From Sulfopaludibacter sp035606355 (GTDB taxonomy: Bacteria; Acidobacteriota; Terriglobia; Bryobacterales; Bryobacteraceae), in contig DATNFO010000061.1 of NCBI GenBank assembly GCA_035606355.1, positions 248,001 through 312,000 of the forward strand: DNA of 64,000 nt, in the 5' to 3' direction. Under the pieces are notes generated by a model. It saw nothing but the letters and a program-made list of their open reading frames with translations, was not told where the DNA came from and made no database searches. Numbering within the stretch: position 1 is the first letter of the stretch; each line of letters opens with the position of its first letter. A program made the position numbers and the translations under genes. Below are positions 52,826-62,015 of this stretch, piece after piece.

Positions 52826-54598
52826 TTAGTTCGCCCGTGTCCCTTCGGTCTTCACCTTGTCCGCAATGTGGTACACGAAATTCGCGGCCGCGCCGACAAC
52901 ACCCTTCGTGTGCGGCACCTGGTAGAGCGGGCGCTTCGTTTCCGGATGCGCCTCCACCCACGCGCGGCACTGGTCCAGCGTCAGCCCGGTCTTCTCCAAA
53001 GTCTCGGCGAATTCCTTCTTCGCCTTGTTCTTCGCCTCGCCGAGCGCCATCTGCACGCGCGAGTGAGCGTTGATCTCGCCTTCGCCGCTGGTCTCGATGG
53101 GCAGGTAGATCATGTCCTTGTAGTTCGAAACCACGGCGGATTGCGCGCCGTCGCTCTGCGTGGACGGCATGCAGCCGAACGGCTTGACGCTGAGCACCAT
53201 GTGCGCCAGATCTTTGTTCGAGTAGTAAATGTTCTTGGCGACTTCCAGGTGGCCCTCGCCGCCGCCCGCGCGCGAGTTGTAGAAGGGATGGCCGAGCCGC
53301 TGCAATTCGTACTGGTCCGCCAGGTGATGCGCGATGCCGCCGAGAGCGTCGACGATTTTGTGATACTCGCTCTTGAAGATCGCCTCGGCGAGTTTCAGCT
53401 TGGCGACCTTCTGCCGGTAGCCGATCTCGATCTTCGCGCGCGTTCCCACCTTCCAAATGGGCGGCAGCACGGCGCCTTCTTCCAGGCCCTTGAAGTCTTT
53501 GTACTTCTGCACCACCTGGTGAATCATGTACATGATCCACGTGCCGATGGGCTCTACCAGAACCTGCGCGCCTTCCTTCTGCAGGAAGTTGAACATGTTG
53601 AAGTTGCCGTCGCCTTCGGTGGTCTGCGCCCAGAACTCGCCGGTGATCTTCACGATCGGCTTCACGCGGAGACGATCGATTTCGATTCCGTTGAACTGCT
53701 CGCGGCAGCGTTCCAGCGCGGGCACGTAATCGTCGCCCTTGAGTTGATGCACGAACTTGCCGATGTACTCGGCGGTATCGGAGAAGCCGCCCAGGTACTT
53801 TGTGAGGCCGCCGTTCTCCAGTTTCCACGGGCGCTTCTTGCGGAAGACCTCGTGCATGTAGTCCATGGTCTCGTCAAGAATGCGGTCGGTCTCGCCCGCG
53901 TTCACTTCGTACGGACGCAGCGCGTATGCGACTTCGTTCATCACATCGCCGCAGTTCAGCGCGTTCAGGATGCCGAGGAAGAAGTCGAGATTCATCTCGA
54001 GTCCCGCTTCAGCGTCGCTCTGGCTCAGGCCGCCCGACTGCTGGAACAGCAGCACGCGGAAGCCGTCGAAGCCTGCATTGCGCAGCGCCAGCCGGTATTC
54101 CGCTTCGTACATGCCGAAACGGCACGGGCCGCATGCGCCGGCCGTGAAGAACACGTACCGGTCGATGATCTCCTGCTTGGTCAGCCCCTGCTCTTCCAGG
54201 GTTTGCAGGTATTGCACCAGGTTCCCAACGGTGAAGTACGTCGGGTTGCACTGGCCGTTGTTGCCGTACTCCTTTCCCGTCTGGAACGCTCTCACGTTCG
54301 GTGTGGGCACGGCTTCGGCGCGGTAGCCGAGACCTTCCAGCGCGCCGTGGACCAGTTTCTCGTGTTTCCACGTGAGCCCGCCGAACAGCAGCGTCGTGTC
54401 GCCGCGCTCATTTTTGGTGAATGCCCGTTCCACCGGGCGCTTAAAATGGTGCGCTTCGCGGTGCGCAACGCCGGCTTCGCGCTCGAGGCGTTCACGCTCC
54501 TCACGCAGGCGTTGCTGAATGATGTCCTCAATGGACGTGCCGATCTGGACGAGTGTTCCGGCGGAACTAGCTTTAGGTTCGACAGGCTGAGTGCTCAT
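52826..54598 (-). CDS. 2-hydroxyacyl-CoA dehydratase-like (COG3581-type) protein
   Basis: 590 residues from ATG 54598, where the sequence MSTQPVEPK begins. Conserved cysteine contexts: NNGQCNPTYFTVGNLV, FFTAGACGPCRFGMYEAEY, LNCGDVMNEV and SVKPFGCMPSTQSDG, as expected for an iron-sulfur dehydratase subunit. It ends 3 bp before the activase gene, so the two form an operon, first gene here. The pair is common in genomes without known acyl-CoA dehydratase substrates; its metabolic role is unclear. Confidence 0.86.
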   Translation of the reverse strand: MSTQPVEPKASSAGTLVQIGTSIEDIIQQRLREERERLEREAGVAHREAHHFKRPVERAFTKNERGDTTLLFGGLTWKHEKLVHGALEGLGYRAEAVPTPNVRAFQTGKEYGNNGQCNPTYFTVGNLVQYLQTLEEQGLTKQEIIDRYVFFTAGACGPCRFGMYEAEYRLALRNAGFDGFRVLLFQQSGGLSQSDAEAGLEMNLDFFLGILNALNCGDVMNEVAYALRPYEVNAGETDRILDETMDYMHEVFRKKRPWKLENGGLTKYLGGFSDTAEYIGKFVHQLKGDDYVPALERCREQFNGIEIDRLRVKPIVKITGEFWAQTTEGDGNFNMFNFLQKEGAQVLVEPIGTWIMYMIHQVVQKYKDFKGLEEGAVLPPIWKVGTRAKIEIGYRQKVAKLKLAEAIFKSEYHKIVDALGGIAHHLADQYELQRLGHPFYNSRAGGGEGHLEVAKNIYYSNKDLAHMVLSVKPFGCMPSTQSDGAQSAVVSNYKDMIYLPIETSGEGEINAHSRVQMALGEAKNKAKKEFAETLEKTGLTLDQCRAWVEAHPETKRPLYQVPHTKGVVGAAANFVYHIADKVKTEGTRAN

Positions 54599-54770
54599 AG
54601 TTATGCAACTTTCCCAGTTTGCGACCATTTTGCTGGTTTAACCGCTTGAAATACATGCGTTTCCATCGAACGGGCTCTTTGCCGTGGGAACGGAGGTTTT
54701 CTGGGGGCGAATGGATCTGTAAGATTCGGAACGGAATAGCTGTATTATGGCCATTCAGAATGGGAGGCGG

Positions 54771-56132
54771 ATGAGAATACGTGCGGAAGCGGCGACACCG
54801 GCGGACTTTCTTCGCTTCCTGGGCTTCATTTACCTCACCGCATTTACCAGTTTCGGAGTGCAGGCCGCGGGCTTGATCGGGTCGCACGGAATCCTTCCAT
54901 ACGCGAATTACCTCGCCAGCGTGCGAGAACAAATCGGGACCTCCGCGTTTTGGCAGGTTCCGACTGTTTTCTGGCTGAATTCGAGTGACGCGGCGATGCG
55001 CACTGTCTGGATCGCAGGCGCGCTCTTCGCAATCGCGGCGATGTTTCTGCCGTGGCGCAGGGCGTCGCTTGCGGTCTGCCTGGTGCTGTGGCTTTCGGTG
55101 TGCAACATCGGCCAGGACTTCCTCTCGTTTCAATGGGACGTGCTGCTGATCGAAGCCGGCTTCCTCGCGATCTTCGCGGACGATTCGCCGGTCCGCGTCT
55201 GGCTGTTCCGATGGCTCATCTTCCGGCTGATGTTCTTCAGCGGAGTCGTGAAGCTGACCAGCGGCGACCCGACGTGGCACAACCTCACCGCGATGCATTT
55301 CCATTACGAAACGCAACCGCTGCCGACGCCGCTCGCCTGGTTTGTCAATCAACTCCCGATGGCTGCGCAGAAGGCATCGACGGCCGCGGCTCTCTTCGTC
55401 GAACTGGTAGTGCCGTTCTCCTTTTTCGGTCCGCGCCGGGTGCGGGTCTTGGGAGCGTGGATCACGACGGCGCTGCAGTTGTTGATCCTCAGCACAGGCA
55501 ATTACACGTTCTTCAACTTTCTGGCCATCGCGCTGTGCGTGTGGCTGGTGATCGAGCCTCGACGCAGGGAAACTCCGACGCCGCGGGCGCATCGTGCGGT
55601 GAGCGCGGCCGTTGCGGCGCTCATCGCGATGGTGAGCATCGTGCAATTGCTGATGCTGTTTCGCATGCCGCTGCCTGCCGGCGGCCGCCAGGTGCTGGAG
55701 GCCGTCGATCCCTTCCATCTGGTCAACTCCTACGGCCTGTTCGCAAACATGACGACAGAGCGTCCTGAGATTCTGGTCGAAGGCTCCGCCGATGGCGTGA
55801 ATTGGAAGGCTTACGAATTTCGATATAAGCCCGGGAACGTGCTGCGAGCGCCGCCCGTGATCGAGCCCTTTCAGCCGAGGCTGGATTGGCAGATGTGGTT
55901 CGCCGCTCTGGGCAGTTACCAGCAGAGTCCGTGGTTCACCAATTTCATGGTCCGGCTGATGCAGGGAGAGCCGGCAGTCACGGGATTGCTGCAATACAAT
56001 CCGTTCGCGGGCACGCGTCCGAAATATGTCCGGGCGCGCGTGTTTCTCTATCACTTCACGGCATTTGGGGAAAAAGGCTGGTGGCGGGCGGAAGAACGAG
56101 GTTTGTTCTTCCCGGTGGTGAGCCTGAGGTAG
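54771..56132 (+). CDS. Lipase maturation factor-like membrane protein
   Basis: 453 residues from ATG 54771 (GGGAGG just upstream); an ATG at 54747 is possible. About eight hydrophobic segments. The signature of the LMF1 family is clear: DFLSFQWDVLLIEAGFLAI, LMFFSGVVKLTSGDPTWHNLTAM and HYETQPLPTPLAWFVNQLP, and a C-terminal domain with EFRYKPGNV and PRLDWQMWFAALG. The eukaryotic homologue acts in lipase folding in the ER; the bacterial role is unknown. Divergent from the dehydratase operon. Confidence 0.9.
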   Translation: MRIRAEAATPADFLRFLGFIYLTAFTSFGVQAAGLIGSHGILPYANYLASVREQIGTSAFWQVPTVFWLNSSDAAMRTVWIAGALFAIAAMFLPWRRASLAVCLVLWLSVCNIGQDFLSFQWDVLLIEAGFLAIFADDSPVRVWLFRWLIFRLMFFSGVVKLTSGDPTWHNLTAMHFHYETQPLPTPLAWFVNQLPMAAQKASTAAALFVELVVPFSFFGPRRVRVLGAWITTALQLLILSTGNYTFFNFLAIALCVWLVIEPRRRETPTPRAHRAVSAAVAALIAMVSIVQLLMLFRMPLPAGGRQVLEAVDPFHLVNSYGLFANMTTERPEILVEGSADGVNWKAYEFRYKPGNVLRAPPVIEPFQPRLDWQMWFAALGSYQQSPWFTNFMVRLMQGEPAVTGLLQYNPFAGTRPKYVRARVFLYHFTAFGEKGWWRAEERGLFFPVVSLR

Positions 56133-56234
56133 AGCGCTCTGTGCGCCGCACCGGAATGGAAAGCATGTGGTTTGCGGCGAATGAACTCGGAACAAAAGCC
56201 GCGCCGCCGCCGTATTTCTTAATCGGAGGCAGTT

Positions 56235-56711
56235 ATGTTCTGCGATCGTTGTGGGACTCAGATGCAGGATCGTCCCGGGTATTGCCCGACTTGCGGCAAG
56301 GCGGTAGGGACAATCCCGCTGATGCCTGTCGAAAGCCGCCTCTCCGGGCACATACGGCTGTTGGGAATTCTCTGGCTCGCATTTTCCGCCATACGCTTCC
56401 TGCCGGGACTCGTCGTGCTCATGCTGTTTCAGGGCCAGCGATTCACGCCGCTGCCGCCTGAGGTGCCGTTCTTCGTCAACACCATCATTCATTTCGCAGC
56501 TTACGCGCTCATCCTCTTTGGAGCGGCCGGACTGCTGGCCGGTTGGGGTTTGCTGGAACGGCAGCCCTGGGCGCGCACGCTCACCATGGTGCTCGGCGGC
56601 GTGACGCTCATCGATGTGCCTTTCGGTACGGCGCTCGGGGTGTACACCTTGTGGGTATTGATGCCCGCGCGTAGTGAAGAGGAATACCGCCGCATAGCTC
56701 GCGCCGCGTGA
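56235..56711 (+). CDS. Zinc-ribbon membrane protein
   Basis: 158 residues from ATG 56235 with GGAGG in good position. A zinc ribbon CDRC...CPTC at residues 3-21 precedes three to four membrane helices (LLGILWLAFSAIRFLPGLVVLM, IIHFAAYALILFGAAGLLAGW, LTMVLGGVTLIDVPFGTALG). A short cytoplasmic tail has EEEYRRIARAA. Of the zinc-ribbon/DUF type without known role. Lies between two unrelated genes, 102 bp from the previous. Confidence 0.8.
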   Translation: MFCDRCGTQMQDRPGYCPTCGKAVGTIPLMPVESRLSGHIRLLGILWLAFSAIRFLPGLVVLMLFQGQRFTPLPPEVPFFVNTIIHFAAYALILFGAAGLLAGWGLLERQPWARTLTMVLGGVTLIDVPFGTALGVYTLWVLMPARSEEEYRRIARAA

Positions 56712-56742
56712 TTCCGTGAGACAACGGCGTGTATTCTGAGGA

Positions 56743-57864
56743 ATGATGCGCCGCTATACGCTTCTCTTACTCGGTTTTACGCTCGCGCTGTGCGCGCAGA
56801 CTCCCGCACCGGCACCAGCATCCGCTCCGGACGTCCTTGTATTTACGAATGGCGAACGGCTTGTCGGCCACTTCCTGCGCTCCCACGGCAGCACCGTCAC
56901 CTTTAAGAGCGATTCCATTGGGGAGGTGAATGTCGATTGGAGCAAGATCGCCGAACTGCACACGGCCAAGCCCTATGCGGTGGTGCGCAAGGGCGTTGAG
57001 TTGGGGCGTCGCAGCGACCTCTCACACATTCCGCAGGGCCAGGTCAATGTAACGGATAAGAACGTGGTGGTCGCGCCGGCCGCGGGGGCGACCGAAACGA
57101 TTCCCGTGGCCGAGGCCGCGCACATCCTGGAGCAGCAGGAATTTCAAGAGAAAGTGCTGCACAATCCCGGGTTCTTCGAAGCATGGAAGGGCGCGTTCAC
57201 GGCGGGCGCGAGCATCGTACAGGCCACCCAGCAAAGCCGCAACTTCTTCGGCGCGTTCAACCTGGTGCGCGCGATTCCCGGCGAGACGTGGCTGGATGCC
57301 CGGAACCGCACCATCCTCGACTTCAACGCCTCCGAAGGCAGCCAGTCGCAGCCGGGCAGTCCGCGCATCAAAACCGCAATTGTGCATGGTGACATCGAGC
57401 GCGACCAATACTTCCGCGGCTCCAACTTTTACGGCTTCGTGCAAGGCACTTTCGACCACAATTTTTCGCAGGGCCTCGATCTGCAGCAGGTCTACAGCGG
57501 AGGCGTCGGCGTGACGGTGATCAAGCGCGCCAACGAGACGCTGGACTTCAAGGCGAGCATCAGCTATGAGCGGCAAGTCTTCGAGGTGCCCACTACGAAT
57601 AAAGACCTGGTGGGCAGCGTCTTCACCGAGACCTACAACCGGAAACTCGCTCACGGCATCCAGTTCGTTGAGCAGATCTCCGGCATGCCCGCGTGGAACG
57701 CCTCCGTGTATTCGCTGAACGGGAACGCGGCGCTTGCAGTGCCCGTGTACAAACGGTTCGCGTTCAGCATGGCCGTGCTGGATACTTATCTAAATAACCC
57801 GCCGCCCGCGTTCAAGAAAAACTCTTTACAAGTGACGACCGGTCTCACGTATACCCTAAAATGA
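56743..57864 (+). CDS. Secreted DUF481-type outer-membrane beta-barrel-like protein
   Basis: 373 residues with a signal peptide ending near ALCAQTPAPAP. The N-terminal part (30-100, VLVFTNGERLVGHFLRSHGSTVTFKSD) looks like a small SH3-like module. The rest (about 160-373) is made of alternating beta strands typical of DUF481 proteins (ASIVQATQQSRNFFGAFNL, ASISYERQVFEV) and ends in aromatic LTYTLK like a barrel C-terminus. Function unknown. Overlaps the next gene by 4 bases (ATGA). Confidence 0.82.
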   Translation: MMRRYTLLLLGFTLALCAQTPAPAPASAPDVLVFTNGERLVGHFLRSHGSTVTFKSDSIGEVNVDWSKIAELHTAKPYAVVRKGVELGRRSDLSHIPQGQVNVTDKNVVVAPAAGATETIPVAEAAHILEQQEFQEKVLHNPGFFEAWKGAFTAGASIVQATQQSRNFFGAFNLVRAIPGETWLDARNRTILDFNASEGSQSQPGSPRIKTAIVHGDIERDQYFRGSNFYGFVQGTFDHNFSQGLDLQQVYSGGVGVTVIKRANETLDFKASISYERQVFEVPTTNKDLVGSVFTETYNRKLAHGIQFVEQISGMPAWNASVYSLNGNAALAVPVYKRFAFSMAVLDTYLNNPPPAFKKNSLQVTTGLTYTLK

Positions 57865-58991
57865 TGCGACTTTCGGGTCTGCTCCTGGTTGCCGGACTGC
57901 CTGCATTTGCGCAGGGCATCCTCAACCCTGCGCGGCTGGCTCCAGGTCTCAGGAGCATGGAGCCCTCACCCGGCGAGCAGAGGCTCATCTGTTCGGTGAC
58001 GCCGATTCCGCCTGCGCTGAACTTCAGCCTGCGGATTCAGGCGGGATATTCCGTCAAGGTGCCTATGTCGCAGTACCTCGGCAAGGGCCATCGCTGGGCG
58101 CAGATCATTCGTGTGACGCCGCGGGGTGACGACAGTAAGTCCGTGTTTCTCGGCTATCGAATCGACCTTCCCGACGTGCCGGCGAACAAAGTGGATGTGG
58201 AACTCGGCGGCGGTTATCTGGTCGGCGAAGGCAGCTACGACGTGAGTTGGGCCATGTACGACGACCAGCATCGCGTATGCCGCAAAGAGTGGCGTGTCGA
58301 AGCCAAACTGAAACGGCAGGAGCGGAAGGTTCCGCAGTCGATGCCTCCCCACACGGTCGCTGCCTTTTCGCTCGTAGGCCACGCGAAGGCGGCGCCGCAG
58401 GCCGGGGCGGGGAAGCGCGTTACCGTGTTGTTGCACGCTGCTCCTCTCTCGCCGCGGCGGCTGCATTTCCGCGAGACGGATCGGATGATGTTGCTGGGGG
58501 CGCTTTCGGCTCTCATGGAGCAGATACCGGCGGCGCGAGTGCGCGTGGTGGCGTTCAACCTCGACAAGCAGATGGAACTCTACCGCCAGGAGAATTTCCA
58601 CCCCGAAATGATCGACGACGTGCAGAAGGCGCTCGACAAGCTGGAACTGGAACTCACCGACGTCAACACTCTGCAGCATCCGCTCGGCCCGGTGGAGCTG
58701 GTCAGCAGTCTTGTCAATCAGGAGCTGTTCGGCGATGCGCCTTCGGATCTCGTCCTGTTTTTCGGACCGAGAAGCCGCTACATCGACCAGCCGCCGCGGT
58801 TCGAGCTGACATTGACGGCGCCGCCCCGCTTCGTCGCGTTGCAGTTCCGCTCGCTGTTTCGCCTGGGAGGGCCGCCGCCGCAAGGAGTTCCGGCGGACTT
58901 GATCGCGAACACGGTCGGGAGTCTGAAAGGCCGGGTCTTCACGCTCCGCACTCCCGCCGATTTCGCCAGTGCTCTCCGCGCGTTGAAGTAA
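57861..58991 (+). CDS. Hypothetical secreted protein with degenerate VWA-like region
   Basis: 376 residues, signal peptide ending LPAFAQG. Residues of about 190-330 (KRVTVLLHAAPLSPRRLHFRETDRMMLLGALSALMEQIPAARVRVVAFNLDKQMELY) are arranged like a von Willebrand A domain, but the MIDAS DxSxS motif is missing. It is translationally coupled to the DUF481 gene. Its convergent neighbour is a true VWFA protein, so the region concentrates such folds. No function assigned. Confidence 0.7.
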   Translation: MMRLSGLLLVAGLPAFAQGILNPARLAPGLRSMEPSPGEQRLICSVTPIPPALNFSLRIQAGYSVKVPMSQYLGKGHRWAQIIRVTPRGDDSKSVFLGYRIDLPDVPANKVDVELGGGYLVGEGSYDVSWAMYDDQHRVCRKEWRVEAKLKRQERKVPQSMPPHTVAAFSLVGHAKAAPQAGAGKRVTVLLHAAPLSPRRLHFRETDRMMLLGALSALMEQIPAARVRVVAFNLDKQMELYRQENFHPEMIDDVQKALDKLELELTDVNTLQHPLGPVELVSSLVNQELFGDAPSDLVLFFGPRSRYIDQPPRFELTLTAPPRFVALQFRSLFRLGGPPPQGVPADLIANTVGSLKGRVFTLRTPADFASALRALK

Positions 58992-59000
58992 CGGCTTCGC

Positions 59001-59969
59001 TTACTGCATCGGCGCGTAATAGCCTAAACGCCAGAATGCGCGCAGCGGCGGCAGACCGTGCGGCGGAACCACTTTCACCTGTACGTGATGATAGCGGCCG
59101 TCGCGCTGCTGGTCGGTCGGCGAATAGCCGATGACGTAGCGGTTGCGCAGCTCCACTCCGATTTTTGTCGCGATGTCGGGCATCTCGGAGATATCCTCCA
59201 CCGGCAAGTGCCGGCCGCCGGTCTGTTCGGCGATGTCGCTGAGCAGCCCCGGTCCGGCGAGTTCCTCGGGCGAACGGCTGCGCGCGCCTTCCGGCTCGAA
59301 GATGCCGATGGCATAGATGAGCACGTCGCTCTCGCGCACCAGGTTGCGGATCTCGCCTTCCGTATACCGGCTGGAATTGTCGCCGCCGTCCGAAATAATG
59401 AGCAGCGCTTTGCGCTTCTTCGGCGATTTCTTGATTTCGTGCAGCGCCAGATAAATCGCGTCGAGCAGCGCCGTGCGTCCCTTGGATTGTGAAAAGGTGA
59501 GCTGGCTCTGAATCTCTTGAGTGTCGCGCGTGAGCGGCACCACCAGGCGCGGCGTATCGTTGAATTCCACCAGGAAAAACTCGTCATCGGGATTCGACGT
59601 GCGGAAGAATGCGCTTGCGGCGGCGCGCGACCGCCGCAGCTTCGGACCCATGCTGCCGCTGGTGTCAAACACCAGGCCTACGGCCAACGGTTCGTCGTCC
59701 ATTGCGAACGTCGTGATGGTCTGCTCCACTTTATCGTCCAGGATTTTGAAGTGTTCCCTTTCGAGGCCGGTGACGGGGCGGTTCATCGGGTCGGTGACGG
59801 TGACAGGCACCAGCACCAGATTCGTGTCTACGCGAAGCATCGCATTCGGAAGCTTCTCTACGGGTGGAGCTGCTTTGGGTCGGGGTGTGATCGTCGCCTG
59901 CGCGTGCAATTCACACGTCGCGCAAAAAACGGCGAATACAATCGAACCCGCAACCCGAGGCAAATACAT
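59001..59969 (-). CDS. VWFA-domain protein of the acidobacterial type
   Basis: 322 residues with a signal peptide (MYLPRVAGSIVFAVFCATCELHA). The N-terminal VDTNLVLVPVTVTDPMNRPVTGLEREHFKILDD and the MIDAS motif GLVFDTSGSMGPKL followed by SDGGDNSSRYTEGEI and YAIGIFEP fit the VWFA-related acidobacterial domain (TIGR03436). It should bind divalent metal and a protein ligand outside the cytoplasm. It converges on the previous gene with a 9-bp gap. Confidence 0.92.
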   Translation of the reverse strand: MYLPRVAGSIVFAVFCATCELHAQATITPRPKAAPPVEKLPNAMLRVDTNLVLVPVTVTDPMNRPVTGLEREHFKILDDKVEQTITTFAMDDEPLAVGLVFDTSGSMGPKLRRSRAAASAFFRTSNPDDEFFLVEFNDTPRLVVPLTRDTQEIQSQLTFSQSKGRTALLDAIYLALHEIKKSPKKRKALLIISDGGDNSSRYTEGEIRNLVRESDVLIYAIGIFEPEGARSRSPEELAGPGLLSDIAEQTGGRHLPVEDISEMPDIATKIGVELRNRYVIGYSPTDQQRDGRYHHVQVKVVPPHGLPPLRAFWRLGYYAPMQ

Positions 59970-60094
59970 CTCACCCTCCCGACAGAGTATTTTACTGCTA
60001 AGCTTCCGCGAGCGCGCAAGCCCTTTCGGGGAGATACCCGAGCGAACTGGCGGGACGCGCGGTTATTCCGTACGCTTTTCCGCTTCTCGGGGAA

Positions 60095-60946
60095 TTGAGC
60101 TACAATGAGCTTTGGCGGAGGTGGGTCTTCTCAAGTAGCAGACGAACCGCAGTCGCAAAGTTCGGTCCCTCGGTAGTACGCACAGCCTCCCGCGCTCTTT
60201 TTTCCCTTCTGTTCCCCTCCGATTGCCGCGTCTGCGGCCGTTCTCTGCGACAAATCTCCCGCATACCGGTTTGCCCCGAATGCTTGAGCGCGCCGGCGCC
60301 GATCGACGCCGAATTCTTCTGCGTCACGTGCCGGACGCCGTTTCAAAATGCCTTTCCGCTGGATGCTTATGGCCAATGCGCCCTTTGCCGGAGCGGTATG
60401 CGCGGCTTCGATGCCGCGTATTGTTTCGGCGCTTATGAGGGCGTGCTCCGGGACCTGATACACGTCTATAAATACGGAAAGGTAATGACGCTGGCTCGTC
60501 CTCTGGGCCGTTTGTTGCGGGATGCGATGCCGCGCGAGGAGGCCTTCGACGCTATCGTGCCGGTGCCGCTGCACTGGAGGCGAAGGTGGCAGCGCGGGTT
60601 CAACCAGTCGGATCTGCTGGCCACCGAGCTCGCGCGCAATTGCGGAATCCCCGTTCTCCGAGCGCTTCGCCGCGTCCGATGGACGGGCGTGCAGGCCGGA
60701 TTGAGCAATCAATCGCGGCGGCGGAACGTAGCGGCTGCCTTCCGGTGTCCGGGGCGCCGCAAGGTCGCGGGGAAGAGACTGCTTCTGATTGACGATGTGA
60801 TGACTACAGGGTCCACGGCGGCGGCGTGCGCCAGCGCGTTAAAACGCGCCGGAGCCGCGCGGGTGGTGCTGCTGGCTTTGGCCCGTGTGGACCGGCGCAT
60901 GACAGCTGTAACGGCTCAGCCTGAAGTTTCCGTCTGGAGGAACTGA
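60095..60946 (+). CDS. ComF-like phosphoribosyltransferase
   Basis: 283 residues from TTG 60095; no ATG or GTG lies in frame before the conserved zinc finger, so the start is uncertain. Cysteines C-x2-C pairs (CRVCG, CPEC, CVTC, CALC) form the N-terminal zinc region. The PRPP motif RLLLIDDVMTTGSTAAACASAL is intact, and RRWQRGFNQSDLLATELA is the ComF signature. ComF-family proteins act in natural competence in Gram-positive bacteria and are otherwise of unclear role. It is 3 bp before the HNH gene and probably co-transcribed. Confidence 0.87.
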   Translation: MSYNELWRRWVFSSSRRTAVAKFGPSVVRTASRALFSLLFPSDCRVCGRSLRQISRIPVCPECLSAPAPIDAEFFCVTCRTPFQNAFPLDAYGQCALCRSGMRGFDAAYCFGAYEGVLRDLIHVYKYGKVMTLARPLGRLLRDAMPREEAFDAIVPVPLHWRRRWQRGFNQSDLLATELARNCGIPVLRALRRVRWTGVQAGLSNQSRRRNVAAAFRCPGRRKVAGKRLLLIDDVMTTGSTAAACASALKRAGAARVVLLALARVDRRMTAVTAQPEVSVWRN

Positions 60947-60949
60947 CGA

Positions 60950-61474
60950 ATGACGAGCGATCGCCTGCAGAGACCGGTGCTGGTTCTGAACGCCAGCTAC
61001 GAACCGATCAATATCTGTGCGGCCCGGCGCGCCCTGGTGCTGGTGCTGAAGGGAGTGGCGGCGGCAGAAGAGGAGTCGCACAATGCCATTCACTCGGCGC
61101 GTGCCGCGATTTCCGTGCCCAGCGTCATTCGCCTGCTGGAGTATCGCCGCATCCCGCACCAGACGCGGGCTCTTTCGCGGAAGAATATCCTGATGCGCGA
61201 TCGTTATACCTGCCAATATTGCCATCGGGTGATGCCGTCGGGCGAACTCACGCTGGATCACGTCATTCCGCGGTCGCGCGCCGGCGAATCGGCGTGGGAA
61301 AATCTCGTGGCATGCTGCCATCCCTGCAATAACCGGAAAGGCAACCGCACGCCGGAAGAGGCGGGGATGAAACTGGCGAGGCAGCCGCGTCCATTCAGCT
61401 TACATACGAGCCGTCACTTGATGCGTATGCTCGGCAAGAGCGAGACGCAGTGGCGAAAGTATCTCTTCTATTAA
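60950..61474 (+). CDS. HNH endonuclease-family protein
   Basis: 174 residues. The HNH/zinc-finger core is CQYCHRVMPSGELTLDHVIPRSRAG...WENLVACCHPCNNRKGNRTPEEAGM, with the zinc cysteines and the DH/N catalytic residues complete. The N-terminal half (VLVLNASYEPINICAARRALVLVLKG) is typical of stand-alone HNH proteins found in many bacteria. Proposed nuclease; the natural role is unknown. The stop codon lies inside the first unit of a 17-bp tandem repeat. Confidence 0.93.
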   Translation: MTSDRLQRPVLVLNASYEPINICAARRALVLVLKGVAAAEEESHNAIHSARAAISVPSVIRLLEYRRIPHQTRALSRKNILMRDRYTCQYCHRVMPSGELTLDHVIPRSRAGESAWENLVACCHPCNNRKGNRTPEEAGMKLARQPRPFSLHTSRHLMRMLGKSETQWRKYLFY

Positions 61475-61551
61475 GCTGCCGAGTCTATTAAGCTGCCGAG
61501 TCTATTAAGCTGCCGACTCTATTAAGCTGTCGACTCTATTAAGCTGTCGAG
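61467..61551. repeat. Five 17-bp tandem repeats
   Basis: Five consecutive copies of TCTATTAAGCTGCCGAG (copies 3 to 5 vary at one or two bases, with GTCGA instead of GCCGA in the last two). The first copy overlaps the end of the HNH gene and supplies its TAA stop. Each copy brings an additional TAA stop. There are no spacers, so this is not a CRISPR array. Confidence 0.92.
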
Positions 61552-61676
61552 GGTTGCGATTGTCGATTGTGCTTTTTTGCTCGATTAACAACTGCAAATC
61601 CATTTTCTTTGTCCCCTCTGGTTCCGCTGGGCTATAGTACAGTGGAGTGGTTAAGCCGAATTTCAGGAGAATAGCC

Positions 61677-61973
61677 GTGAAGAAACTCATTCCCATGCTT
61701 GCGTTGGCCGCTATGAGCGCGATGGCCGCCGATTGGACCGGATACATTGTCGACAAAAATTGCGCCGGCAAGAAAGAGATGTGGGGAGACGAGGCTTGTG
61801 CGCAGAGCTGCATCAAGCGCGGAGCCCCCGCCGTCTTCGTGACTGCCGATGGCAAGATCTACCAGGTTTCCGACCAAGCCAAAGCGAAGGAGATGGCCGG
61901 AAAAAAGGTGACGCTCACCGGAAAAATGAAGGGTGACACCATTACGGTGGAGAACATCAAGGCCGCCGAATAA
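61677..61973 (+). CDS. Small secreted hypothetical protein
   Basis: 98 residues from GTG 61677, supported by AGGAGA seven bases upstream. The signal peptide is MKKLIPMLALAAMSAMAA (with Met for the GTG). The mature protein has three cysteines (NCAGK, ACAQSC) and a small beta domain (APAVFVTADGKIYQVSDQ, GKKVTLTGKMKGDTITVENI), resembling an OB-like or BOF module common in acidobacterial genomes. Function unknown. Confidence 0.82.
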   Translation: MKKLIPMLALAAMSAMAADWTGYIVDKNCAGKKEMWGDEACAQSCIKRGAPAVFVTADGKIYQVSDQAKAKEMAGKKVTLTGKMKGDTITVENIKAAE

Positions 61974-61979
61974 TTTTTT

Positions 61980-62011
61980 GAAGGGGCGGCGGCAATAGCT
62001 GCCGCCCCTTC
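61980..62011. terminator. Hairpin between convergent genes
   Basis: GAAGGGGCGGC (61980-61990) pairs with GCCGCCCCTTC (62001-62011) around a 10-nt loop. It lies between the small secreted gene (plus) and the chemoreceptor (minus) and could terminate both. No U-tract follows on either side. Confidence 0.5.
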
Positions 62012-62015
62012 AGCA

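Noticed and set aside
52715..54649. Open frame of 644 codons on the plus strand, antisense to the dehydratase-like gene
   Set aside because: No domain, signal or ribosome site; conserved cysteine motifs are on the minus strand.
61467..61551. 17-bp repeats as a CRISPR or integron-like array
   Set aside because: Units abut without spacers and vary by point changes only.
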